Shown here one piece after another: positions 27,899 to 35,845 of a DNA stretch of 64,000 nt; position 1 is the first letter of the stretch, and every line of letters begins with the position of its first letter. This DNA comes from Aquimarina mycalae. Lineage in GTDB: Bacteria > Bacteroidota > Bacteroidia > Flavobacteriales > Flavobacteriaceae. The notes beneath the pieces were generated by a model. The model saw only the letters and a program-made list of their open reading frames with translations. It was not told where the DNA came from and ran no database searches. The position numbers and the translations under genes were made by a program. The DNA lies in the NCBI RefSeq assembly GCF_029906345.1, contig NZ_JARYGY010000005.1, forward strand, positions 372,001-436,000, written 5' to 3'.

Positions 27899-30157
27899 AT
27901 GTATGAGTTGAAGAACTTTATAAGAGATATAATTGTACTACTATTAGTAACTATGGCGGTATCTGTAAAGGCTCAATCCGATCTTGAAGAAGAGAGTATT
28001 GAATCGCTTATAGAAGATGCTAAAGTTCTATTAGAAGATTACAAATATGATCAAGCTCTAAAAAAAGCACGTACTGCATTTAAGACCGCACAGTTTAACA
28101 ATGACGATAGAAGCTTAGCAAAAATATTTCATATGTACGCTCAAGTACATGAACTAAATAAGCAAGAAGGTGAGGCTATAAAAAATTATAGAACGGCAGT
28201 TACTTTTGCATCTCGATCCAAAACAATACATCTAAAGGCTAAACTATACAACAATTTAGGGAACTTATACGTCAAAACGGATTCTACTATAGGTAAAGGA
28301 CTTGAGTATTATGAAGATGCATATATTTATGCCAAAACAGTAAAGGATACAACTAAAATGGTTAAACCCTTACTAAATCTTGCCGATTACTATATTAGTA
28401 ATAAAGATTACAAAACCTGTTATGAAAAACTTACCAAAGTAAGGGCTTTAATTGGTGATGAGATGAACATCCCAAACACTGAAAAAACTAAACTAAGTAA
28501 TTTACTTGGGAAATATTTTCTAAGAGTAAGAAATTATGATAGAGCAAATGAACATATAGAAGATGCAATATCATTTGCAAAAGAAGAAATTAAAAATACT
28601 TCTGGTAACAGCAAAAGTGTAATTTCCAGATATCATATCGAATTATCTACTTCTTACTTAACAAGGTATAAAGTTTTTAAAGCACAAAAGGAGTTCGAGT
28701 CAGCAATTCCGTATCTCGAGAAACATTATCAAAGTATTTCTCGATCAGAAGATCTCATAAAGGAAATCGAATTACAAAAAACTATTGTCGAATATGACGT
28801 AGCTAATTATAAGGATAAAGCAAAACAAGCTACTGAAGTTATAGACAAAAATTTTTCAAAAGAAATCAAATGGCAAATAAGTATTATTCTTGGTGTTGTT
28901 CTTATTCTTATTTCTCTTGCTTTTTTAATCAGCGCATATAAAAACAACCTTCAAAAGAAAAAACTTAATAATGATCTTATAGAAAAAAATAAGGAACTTG
29001 TGAATGCAAAAGAGACTGCAGAACAGGTTTCAACATTAAAATCTCAATTCATATCTACTGTAAGTCATGAATTAAGAACTCCTCTTTATGGAGTTATTGG
29101 ACTTACTTCTTTATTAATGGAACATCCGGAAGAAAAGAAGAAAAATGAATATTTAGAATCTCTTAAATTTTCTGGTGATTATCTGTTAGCTTTAATTAAT
29201 GATGTTTTACAATTAAGTAAAATTGAAACCAATGAAGTGAAATTAGAAAAAGTTTCTTTTGATTTAAGATCACTTATTGAAGGAATTGTCAATTCTCTTC
29301 ATTCTAAACAAAAACACAACAACAACAACAGTGTTCATATAGATATCGATAGAAATATAAAGACTACTTTATTAGGAGATTCTGTGAGACTATCTCAAAT
29401 ATTAATCAACCTTGTTGGTAATGCTCTTAAGTTCACAAATAATGGGAACATCTGGATAAAGGTAAAATGTTTAGAGTATCAAGATGATAATTACAAGTTA
29501 CGATTTATCATAAAAGATGATGGTATTGGGATTCCAAAAAGCAAACAGGCTACCATTTTTGATAATTTTGCTCAAGTAAAAAATCAAAATCAAGAATATG
29601 AAGGTACGGGACTGGGCTTAGCTATTGTAAAAAAATTAATTCATCTACATAATAGTGAGATTATTATTGATAGTGAAGAAGGAGTTGGATCAGAGTTTAC
29701 ATTTGACCTATATTACGAAAAAGCAATTAAAGAACAAGACTTATCTTCTAATCGCGGAGAAACTATTAGTATCGGTACTACAAACTTCAATATTCTAATT
29801 GTCGATGACAATAAAATCAATCAAATTGTTACTCAAAATATTTTAAAGAAAAAAGGGTATACTTGCGACTTAGCAAACAATGGTATGGATGCTATCGAAA
29901 TGATAAAAAAGGAAAGTTTTGATCTTGTACTAATGGACATCAATATGCCAGAAATGAATGGACTTGATGCCACTACCGTAATACGTACTTTTAATACTCA
30001 CATCCCTATAATTGCACTTACAGCTGTAGAAGAAGGAGAAATAAGAGATCAAGCGTTATCTGTTGGTATGAATGATGTGATCATTAAACCATATGATACG
30101 CAACAGTTCTTTCAAACTATAATGAAAAATATCTCTAAGGTCAAATACATAAATTAA
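27899..30157 (+). CDS. TPR hybrid sensor histidine kinase/response regulator
   Basis: Membrane sensor of 752 residues. The ATG at 27899 gives a signal peptide (DIIVLLLVTMAVSVKAQ) that an upstream start at 27824 would bury. Order: periplasmic tetratricopeptide-like repeats (about residues 35-300), one membrane span (about 327-345), a coiled-coil linker, HisKA with the phospho-accepting His in FISTVSHELRTP (about 389), HATPase_c with NLVGNALKFT (N box, about 504), DDGIGIP (G1, about 540) and GTGLGLAI (G2, about 572), and a C-terminal receiver with VDDNKINQ (about 636) and the phospho-Asp in LVLMDINMPEMNG (about 680). Signal and output partner are unknown. It stands alone. Confidence 0.92.
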   Translation: MYELKNFIRDIIVLLLVTMAVSVKAQSDLEEESIESLIEDAKVLLEDYKYDQALKKARTAFKTAQFNNDDRSLAKIFHMYAQVHELNKQEGEAIKNYRTAVTFASRSKTIHLKAKLYNNLGNLYVKTDSTIGKGLEYYEDAYIYAKTVKDTTKMVKPLLNLADYYISNKDYKTCYEKLTKVRALIGDEMNIPNTEKTKLSNLLGKYFLRVRNYDRANEHIEDAISFAKEEIKNTSGNSKSVISRYHIELSTSYLTRYKVFKAQKEFESAIPYLEKHYQSISRSEDLIKEIELQKTIVEYDVANYKDKAKQATEVIDKNFSKEIKWQISIILGVVLILISLAFLISAYKNNLQKKKLNNDLIEKNKELVNAKETAEQVSTLKSQFISTVSHELRTPLYGVIGLTSLLMEHPEEKKKNEYLESLKFSGDYLLALINDVLQLSKIETNEVKLEKVSFDLRSLIEGIVNSLHSKQKHNNNNSVHIDIDRNIKTTLLGDSVRLSQILINLVGNALKFTNNGNIWIKVKCLEYQDDNYKLRFIIKDDGIGIPKSKQATIFDNFAQVKNQNQEYEGTGLGLAIVKKLIHLHNSEIIIDSEEGVGSEFTFDLYYEKAIKEQDLSSNRGETISIGTTNFNILIVDDNKINQIVTQNILKKKGYTCDLANNGMDAIEMIKKESFDLVLMDINMPEMNGLDATTVIRTFNTHIPIIALTAVEEGEIRDQALSVGMNDVIIKPYDTQQFFQTIMKNISKVKYIN

Positions 30158-30261
30158 CCACACAGAGGCTTACCTTATAATTTATTATTCTGTTAAAGCT
30201 TATTCAATTTATTTTTGAATATATTACTTTTAGAGCTGAAATTCTAGATGATTACACAAAA

Positions 30262-31431
30262 ATGAACTCAGAAAACAAAGGTTTTAATACCATATGCACT
30301 CACGCTGGAGAGATTGAAGATAAACAATTTAAAGGTGCAATATCACCAATATATCTATCAACTTCATATGCTTTTGAAGATGTCAATATAAAAAGGTATC
30401 CTCGCTATTTTAACACCCCAAATCAGGAAGCATTAAGTAAGAAAATTGCTAAATTAGAAAAAGGAGAAGCATCCCTTATTTTTGGGAGTGGTATGGCCGC
30501 TATCAGTACAACATTATTAGCTTTTCTTCAAAAAGGAGATCATATTGTATTGCAACGTACACTATATGGTGGTACTGCAAACCTGGTTAATGAAGAGTTT
30601 AGCAAATACGGAATAGAGTATTCTTATGTTGATACCCAAAACGAACAAGGTTTTGAAGAGAAAATTCAGGAAAACACTAAAGTGATTTACATAGAAACCC
30701 CTTCTAATCCTTTATTAACGATAACTGATATAAAAGCAATTTCAGGATTGGCGAAAAAAAAGGGAATTATTACAATGATTGATAACACCTTTGCATCGCC
30801 AGTAAATCAAAACCCCATTACTCTAGGAATCGATATTGTTATACATTCTGCCACAAAGTATCTGGGAGGACATAGTGATATACTTGCAGGAGCAGTTATC
30901 ACTACCGAAAAAAACATTGAACAAATATTTCATTTAGCAAAAAACTTAGGAGGTAGCTTAAGTGATTTTACGGTTTGGATGCTAGAACGAAGTATTAAAA
31001 CTTTAGGATTAAGAGTTAAGCAGCAAAATAAAAACGCTAAAAAAATCGCTAAATGGTTAGAAAAGCATCCTGATATTGCAGCTGTGCATTATCCAGGTTT
31101 AAAATCCCATCCTGATTATCAAATAGCAAAAAGACAAATGAGTGGATATGGAGGAATGCTTTCTTTTGAATTAAATGAAGGATTGGATGCTAGTAAATTT
31201 CAAAAAGAATTAAATCTCATTAAAAGTTCTATGAGTTTAGCAGGCGTAGAAAGTACAATTCTCTCTCCTAGCCTTACTTCGCATGCTTTATTGACAGAAG
31301 ATGAAAGACAAAAACAAGGCATTAGTGATAATCTTTTAAGACTCAGTTTAGGTATTGAGGAAAAAGAAGATTTAATTAAAGATATTGAACAAGCATTACA
31401 AAAAGTTAAAGTATTAGAACTAGAACACTAG
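30262..31431 (+). CDS. Cys/Met-metabolism PLP enzyme (trans-sulfuration family)
   Basis: Fold-type I PLP enzyme of 389 residues. PLP-binding regions are FGSGMAAISTTLLAF (about residues 75-89), MIDNTFASPVNQNP (about 172-185) and the Schiff-base Lys in SATKYLGGHSDI (about 197-208). The family includes cystathionine gamma-synthase and -lyase, O-acetylhomoserine sulfhydrylase and methionine gamma-lyase. The Cys of methionine gamma-lyases in YGCT is Gly here (TLYGGT), which argues against strict methionine gamma-lyase. bshB1 follows after 1 bp, so the enzyme is likely tied to cysteine supply or thiol metabolism. Confidence 0.88.
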   Translation: MNSENKGFNTICTHAGEIEDKQFKGAISPIYLSTSYAFEDVNIKRYPRYFNTPNQEALSKKIAKLEKGEASLIFGSGMAAISTTLLAFLQKGDHIVLQRTLYGGTANLVNEEFSKYGIEYSYVDTQNEQGFEEKIQENTKVIYIETPSNPLLTITDIKAISGLAKKKGIITMIDNTFASPVNQNPITLGIDIVIHSATKYLGGHSDILAGAVITTEKNIEQIFHLAKNLGGSLSDFTVWMLERSIKTLGLRVKQQNKNAKKIAKWLEKHPDIAAVHYPGLKSHPDYQIAKRQMSGYGGMLSFELNEGLDASKFQKELNLIKSSMSLAGVESTILSPSLTSHALLTEDERQKQGISDNLLRLSLGIEEKEDLIKDIEQALQKVKVLELEH

Positions 31432-31432
31432 T

Positions 31433-32149
31433 ATGAAATTAGATATTTTGGCAATAGGCGCGCACCCTGATGACGTAGAATTAAGTTGTTCTGGGACACT
31501 GGCAAAAGAAATAGATAACGGTAAAAAGGTAGGAATACTTGATCTTACTCGTGGAGAATTAGGTACTAGAGGGACTCCTGAAATAAGAGATCAAGAGGCT
31601 AAAAATGCAGCTTCAATACTAGGAGTTTCAATCAGAGAAAATTTAGGTTTTAGAGATGGTTTCTTTATAAATAACGAAGAACACCAATTGGCTGTTATAA
31701 AAATCATAAGAAAATACAAACCAGAAATAGTGCTTTGCAATGCAGTCGATGATCGTCATATTGATCATGGAAAAGGAAGTAAATTGGTTAGTGATGCTTG
31801 TTTTTTATCTGGTTTACGAAAAATAGAAACTTCTTATAATGATGTATCGCAAGATCCCTGGAGACCAAAAAAAGTATATCATTATATACAATGGAAAAAT
31901 ATTGAACCTGATTTTGTTGTAGATATTAGTGGGTACATGGATAAAAAAATGGAAAGTGTTATGGCTTATGCCTCGCAATTCTATGACACAAATAATAATG
32001 CTCCATCTACACCAATATCCAGTAAGAACTTTAAAGATAGTATTGAGTATCGAGCAGCTGATTTAGGTAGGATTATTGGAGTTGATTATGCTGAAGGTTA
32101 TACGGTAGAACGCTATGTAGCAGTAAGTTCTATTTTTGATCTAATATAA
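31433..32149 (+). CDS. bshB1: Bacillithiol biosynthesis deacetylase BshB1
   Basis: Zinc-dependent LmbE-like hydrolase of 238 residues that removes the acetyl group from GlcNAc-malate, the second step of bacillithiol synthesis. Zinc-binding and catalytic residues are in GAHPDDVELSCSGTL (residues 8-22; His, Asp, Asp) and DDRHIDHGKGS (about 105-115). Other BshB1 hallmarks are LTRGELGTRGTPEIR (about 38-52) and GFRDGFF (about 76-82). It follows the PLP enzyme with a 1-bp gap (TAGTATG), so both come from one mRNA. It shows that this organism makes bacillithiol as low-molecular-weight thiol. Confidence 0.94.
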   Translation: MKLDILAIGAHPDDVELSCSGTLAKEIDNGKKVGILDLTRGELGTRGTPEIRDQEAKNAASILGVSIRENLGFRDGFFINNEEHQLAVIKIIRKYKPEIVLCNAVDDRHIDHGKGSKLVSDACFLSGLRKIETSYNDVSQDPWRPKKVYHYIQWKNIEPDFVVDISGYMDKKMESVMAYASQFYDTNNNAPSTPISSKNFKDSIEYRAADLGRIIGVDYAEGYTVERYVAVSSIFDLI

Positions 32150-32162
32150 TTTCATTTTTTGC

Positions 32163-32193
32163 TTTGTAGAAATATAAAAATGCCTTATTTTTG
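32163..32193 (+). promoter_or_regulatory. Complete Bacteroidota promoter of tRNA-His
   Basis: TTTG (32163-32166), 19 bp, TATTTTTG (32186-32193): a consensus -33/-7 pair at the ideal spacing, 16 bp before the tRNA. It is the clearest promoter in the window. Confidence 0.8.
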
Positions 32194-32208
32194 CAGCCGA
32201 AATTAAAT

Positions 32209-32283
32209 GGTGGTTGTAGCTCAGTTGGTTAGAGCATTGGTTTGTGGTACCAAGGGTCGCGGGTTCGAATCCCGTCTTCCACC
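32209..32283 (+). tRNA. tRNA-His (GTG anticodon)
   Basis: Cloverleaf with G-1, D arm TAGCTCAGTTGGTTAGAGC, anticodon arm TTGGT-TTGTGGT-ACCAA and T arm GCGGG-TTCGAAT-CCCGT. The acceptor stem GTGGTTG/CTTCCAC leaves two adjacent U-U oppositions (positions 5-68 and 6-67). The CCA end is not encoded. Followed by an intrinsic terminator. Confidence 0.95.
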
Positions 32284-32289
32284 CTTCTA

Positions 32290-32327
32290 TAAAAAAAAGA
32301 CTCTGTGTATGCAGAGTCTTTTTTTAT
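32290..32327. terminator. Bidirectional terminator after tRNA-His
   Basis: Stem AAGACTCTG/CAGAGTCTT with a 6-nt loop, A-tract before and T-tract after. It also ends the convergent M28 peptidase gene. Confidence 0.88.
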
Positions 32328-32353
32328 TTTAACAAATGACATAAAAACAGCAC

Positions 32354-33403
32354 CTACTCCTTAACACCATCAACCACTAATCTGTTTTCTCTATTAGCCA
32401 CTTCCCAAGCCGTGTAAAAAACTAATTTAGCTCGTTTAGTCATAAGATCATATTCAATTTTATCTGGAGTATCAGAAATCTGATGATAATCATCGTGAAC
32501 TCCATTAAAATAAAATATGATAGGAATATTATGTTTTGCAAAATTGTAATGATCACTTCTATAATAAAATCGATTAGGATCATCTTTTGCATTATACGTA
32601 TAATCTAAATTTAGCTTTGTATACTTATCATTAACTTCTTCGCTTAAATTATGCAACTCAGTACTCAACCTATCACTTCCTATTAAGTACACATAATTAC
32701 TCTTATCATCTCCTTCATGCGCCTTATCAATCCTACCGATCATATCAATATTAAGATCAGTTACTGTGTTTTCCAATGGAAAAACAGGGTTTTCAGTATA
32801 ATATTTAGAACCATACAGCCCTTTCTCTTCGCCTGTCACATGTAAAAACAAAATAGATCTCTTAGGTCCATGCCCATTTTTAGAAGCTTCAACAAAAGCC
32901 TCCGCTATTTCCAACATACTAACTGTACCAGAACCATCATCATCTGCGCCATTAAAAACATTTCCTTTATTATCCATGCCCACATGGTCATAATGTGCAG
33001 ATATAACCACTATCTCATCTGGTTTTTCAGTACCTTTTATATAAGCCAATACATTCTCTGATGATTTAATACCACCTCTGAAATAACTTTCTGGTATTTC
33101 TTGAAAATAATCATCTCCTCCCATAGGAGAAGGTATTCCCATTTTTTTATACGCTTCTTTTAAAAAATCTGCTGCTTTTTTCTGCCCTGGTTCCCCAGTA
33201 TCTCTTCCTTCAAATTCATCTCCCGCAAACTTAAACAAATACGTTTTAAGCTCATTAGAAGTAATAGTTTCAGCATAAGACGTAATATCTAATTTTCCTT
33301 TTTTCGCTTTTGAAGAATTAGAACTCCCCGAATTTGATGAATCATGCCAGCTTCCACAAGAATATAGTACCGACAAACTAAATATGATTAAAATATCTCT
33401 CAT
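32354..33403 (-). CDS. M28-family zinc metallopeptidase, lipoprotein
   Basis: Predicted exported aminopeptidase-like enzyme of 349 residues. The ATG at 33403 is preferred over one 19 codons upstream because it begins a lipoprotein signal (MRDILIIFSLSVLYSCG, lipid Cys about 16). Zinc ligands of the M28 fold are visible: SAHYDHVGM (about residues 134-142), GADDDGSGTVSMLEIA (about 150-165), TGEEKGLYGSKYY (about 192-204, catalytic Glu pair), DMIGRID (about 222) and YRSDHYNFAKHNIP (about 282-295). A Ser-rich linker follows the lipid Cys. Probably digests peptides in the periplasm or at the surface. Confidence 0.91.
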   Translation of the reverse strand: MRDILIIFSLSVLYSCGSWHDSSNSGSSNSSKAKKGKLDITSYAETITSNELKTYLFKFAGDEFEGRDTGEPGQKKAADFLKEAYKKMGIPSPMGGDDYFQEIPESYFRGGIKSSENVLAYIKGTEKPDEIVVISAHYDHVGMDNKGNVFNGADDDGSGTVSMLEIAEAFVEASKNGHGPKRSILFLHVTGEEKGLYGSKYYTENPVFPLENTVTDLNIDMIGRIDKAHEGDDKSNYVYLIGSDRLSTELHNLSEEVNDKYTKLNLDYTYNAKDDPNRFYYRSDHYNFAKHNIPIIFYFNGVHDDYHQISDTPDKIEYDLMTKRAKLVFYTAWEVANRENRLVVDGVKE

Positions 33404-33528
33404 CTTATTATTGTATTTGGTATATGCAATATACAGATTTAGAGACATATGATTTAGCAAATGTTTTCTTAAAAGAAAGAACCTTGAAATTAATTGGAAA
33501 AAATCTTTATAGAATTAAAAAAGGTTAT

Positions 33529-33536
33529 TATATTTG
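33529..33536 (+). promoter_or_regulatory. -7 box of tRNA-Ser
   Basis: TATATTTG, with CTTTA 19 bp upstream as a poor -33 box; 38 bp before the tRNA. Confidence 0.55.
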
Positions 33537-33574
33537 CACCCGCATTCAGGAAATACCTGATGAGACTAAACACT

Positions 33575-33659
33575 GGAGAAATGGCAGAGTGGTCGAATGC
33601 GGCAGTCTTGAAAACTGTTGAGGGTCACACCTCCGGGGGTTCGAATCCCTCTTTCTCCG
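33575..33659 (+). tRNA. tRNA-Ser (TGA anticodon)
   Basis: Class II tRNA of 85 nt with acceptor GGAGAAA/TTTCTCC, discriminator G, anticodon loop CTTGAAA and a long variable arm (TTGAGGGTCACACCTCCG region), all as expected for serine. The T arm is GGGGG-TTCGAAT-CCCTC. CCA is not encoded. Confidence 0.95.
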
Positions 33660-33664
33660 CAGAT

Positions 33665-33697
33665 AAAACGCTTCATCTTTTGATGAAGCGTTTTTAT
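33665..33697 (+). terminator. Intrinsic terminator after tRNA-Ser
   Basis: Stem AAAACGCTTCATC/GATGAAGCGTTTT with TTTT loop and a T-tract. Confidence 0.88.
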
Positions 33698-33842
33698 TTT
33701 ACAAGAATCTAGAATTTTTAACCCCCAAACATACACTCCGAATTAGACTTTCCTTATCAAAATTAAAGTATTCTTTACCACGAATTTTAAACCAAGGTTT
33801 TGCATAAGTACGAATGAATTATACACTACAAATAAAATCAAC

Positions 33843-33850
33843 TAAATTTG
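33843..33850 (+). promoter_or_regulatory. -7 box of the LytTR gene
   Basis: TAAATTTG fits TAnnTTTG, 18 bp upstream of the ATG at 33868. Confidence 0.45.
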
Positions 33851-33867
33851 TTTTGTAAAGATTTCAA

Positions 33868-34743
33868 ATGACAAACACTGTTTCAAAATCATCAAACCTT
33901 AAAGGAAGCTTAATTATTATCTTCCTTACATTAGTTATTGCTATCACTTTTGAAACATTACAACAACTTTATTACATCAGAAGATACAATCTTGTATCTG
34001 ACGTCTCTTTTTTCTACCTTTTAAAAAGCCAATCTTATAGCTGGATCATTTGGATATTATTTTCATTAATCTTGATTTGGGTGGTTAAAGCCAAAACAAA
34101 CTCCAAAAAAAACACAATTACGGACATCGCACACTATGTATTTATAGTATTTGGGTTGGTCTTTTTATGTATATTAACTATTGCATCTTTACAGCAATTG
34201 CGATCTGGAGATACCTTTTCCATAAACCTATTTCTTAACGAATATCTGCCATTTTTTATATTTCAAAAAACCCCAGTATATACCTTAGGCTACTTTGCTA
34301 TTACTATTATTTTATATTTATATTTCTCTAATGAGCAACTACAAATCAAGGTTCAAAAATTATCTGAAATAAAAGAGATCAATAAAGATTTGTATCAACA
34401 ACTACGAGAAAGAGTAGATGATAAAACAACCATTCTCAATATCAAAACAGGAAACAAACGCAAAATCATACCGACTTCAGAAATTCAATGGATAGAAGCC
34501 GATGATTATTGTGTAAAAGTACATACAAATAATGGTAACACTCATGTGATGCGAAGTACTCTAAAGAGTTTAGAAGAGAAATTAAGTAACAATTTTCTGA
34601 GAGTACACAGAAAAGCAATTGTAAACATGGATAGCACAAAAGAATTAAGTTTATCCGGAAACCCAAAACTAATTCTTTCTAACGATATTACAATTCCAAT
34701 TTCGAAAAGCAATCTAAAAAACGTAAAACAATTCCTCTCTTAA
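33868..34743 (+). CDS. Membrane-bound LytTR-family transcription regulator
   Basis: A 291-residue protein with four predicted membrane spans (about residues 12-30, 53-72, 85-107, 130-150), a short coiled coil (about 155-185) and a C-terminal LytTR DNA-binding domain (about 190-290). Domain marks are IQWIEADDYCVKVHT (about 206-220), MRSTLKSLEEKL (about 227-238), FLRVHRKAIVNMD (about 241-253) and ITIPISKSNLKNVKQFL near the end. There is no receiver domain, so it is a one-component membrane regulator. The secreted protein gene 120 bp downstream may be its target or partner (inference). Confidence 0.9.
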   Translation: MTNTVSKSSNLKGSLIIIFLTLVIAITFETLQQLYYIRRYNLVSDVSFFYLLKSQSYSWIIWILFSLILIWVVKAKTNSKKNTITDIAHYVFIVFGLVFLCILTIASLQQLRSGDTFSINLFLNEYLPFFIFQKTPVYTLGYFAITIILYLYFSNEQLQIKVQKLSEIKEINKDLYQQLRERVDDKTTILNIKTGNKRKIIPTSEIQWIEADDYCVKVHTNNGNTHVMRSTLKSLEEKLSNNFLRVHRKAIVNMDSTKELSLSGNPKLILSNDITIPISKSNLKNVKQFLS

Positions 34744-34864
34744 AAAAGATTTTAGAAATTCTTTAACCAAGTTTACTGCAAAAAAAGTTCAGTTCCCAGC
34801 ATTTTCAATAATACGCAATGTATTTTTTTATTGATTTGAATACTATTAATTCAAAATCATTATT

Positions 34865-35431
34865 ATGAAACACTATGCCTTATTTTTTATACTCTCTTTT
34901 CCAATTATAATTATAGCTCAAAAAAACTATGGTATATCTCCAGAATTCCCATACGGACAAGCTAATCCAGAAGCTCCAGAGCAAATTAAAGATTTTGAAT
35001 CTATGATAGGAATTTGTGATTGTAAATCAGTGGTCCGAAAAAAGGATCAAAGCTGGGCCGATCCAATTAATATGACCTGGACATTTAAATACATTATGAA
35101 CGGAATGGCTATTCAAGACGAAACCATTAAAGAAGATGGCGGACATTCTGGAAGCATTAGACAATTCATTGCAGATAGTAGCAAATGGTATGTTCACTAC
35201 TATTCTTCTAAAGGACCTACTACTTCATTACCTGTTTGGGAAGGAAACAAAAAAGATGATAAAATTGTTCTATATAAAGAACAAAAAGCGCCTAATGGAA
35301 TGGAAGGTAATTATAGACTAACTTTTTATGACATGTCTAATACGGGCTACAAATGGATTGGAGAATGGGTAGATACCAGTGAAAAAATCATATATCCCAC
35401 TTGGAAAATTGCTTGTGTCAGAAAGAAATAA
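34865..35431 (+). CDS. Secreted protein of unknown function (DUF1579-like)
   Basis: A 188-residue protein with a signal peptide (HYALFFILSFPIIIIAQ). The mature part starts NYGISPEFPYG and then runs through alternating strands typical of lipocalin-like or DUF1579-type barrels: MTWTFKYIMNGMAIQDE (about residues 77-93), DSSKWYVHYYSSKG (about 107-120) and YKWIGEWVDTSEKII (about 162-176). I do not recognise an enzymatic motif. It is alone between the LytTR regulator and a strong terminator. Confidence 0.7.
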   Translation: MKHYALFFILSFPIIIIAQKNYGISPEFPYGQANPEAPEQIKDFESMIGICDCKSVVRKKDQSWADPINMTWTFKYIMNGMAIQDETIKEDGGHSGSIRQFIADSSKWYVHYYSSKGPTTSLPVWEGNKKDDKIVLYKEQKAPNGMEGNYRLTFYDMSNTGYKWIGEWVDTSEKIIYPTWKIACVRKK

Positions 35432-35495
35432 TAACCTAAGCTATATTATAAAATATTAGTTTCCATCCCGTTTTCCTTTTCAATACGGGTAAGAA

Positions 35496-35540
35496 AAATA
35501 ATCTCTTAAGAAATGAATTCTTAAGAGATTATTTTTTTAT
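35496..35540 (+). terminator. Long intrinsic terminator
   Basis: A 17-bp perfect stem (AAATAATCTCTTAAGAA and its complement) with a 5-nt loop, followed by a T-tract. It ends the secreted-protein gene. Confidence 0.85.
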
Positions 35541-35767
35541 TAATTTCACACAAAACAAAGTTACGCTCCTACTAACCATATTTTAACCAATAAAAAAGAG
35601 TTAAAAATCAATATTTAAAGATAAAAGGCTTGTTTTCAAATTCTATACAGGAAATTATCTACTATTATTTGTCCAATTAAGAGTTTGTTGTATTTTTGAA
35701 GTTCGTAATGGTTGTAAAAATTTATTTTTTTACCGTTAGGTGCCCCAAAAAAAATTGAACTTCCCTA

Positions 35768-35801
35768 TTTGATTCTTGGTAACTAATTATTTTTATTTTT
35801 G
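35768..35801 (+). promoter_or_regulatory. Promoter of the M61 peptidase gene
   Basis: TTTG (35768-35771), 22 bp, TATTTTTG (35794-35801). The spacing is at the long end of the allowed range. Leader about 38 nt to the ATG at 35846. Confidence 0.5.
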
Positions 35802-35845
35802 CCAAACACATTTACACATATATATTTTAACCAAAACACTTTTTA

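Larger units (their letters stand above)
35432..35845. other. Intergenic region with terminator and promoter
   Basis: A 414-bp gap. Left part: a small stem (CCCGT/ACGGG, 35467-35488) and a long terminator hairpin. Right part: promoter elements of the M61 gene. Between them (about 35545-35765) only AT-rich sequence was seen. Confidence 0.7.

Noticed and set aside
30158..30261. SAM riboswitch in front of the Cys/Met PLP enzyme
   Set aside because: The gap is about 100 bp and AT-rich, with no matching stems or terminator.
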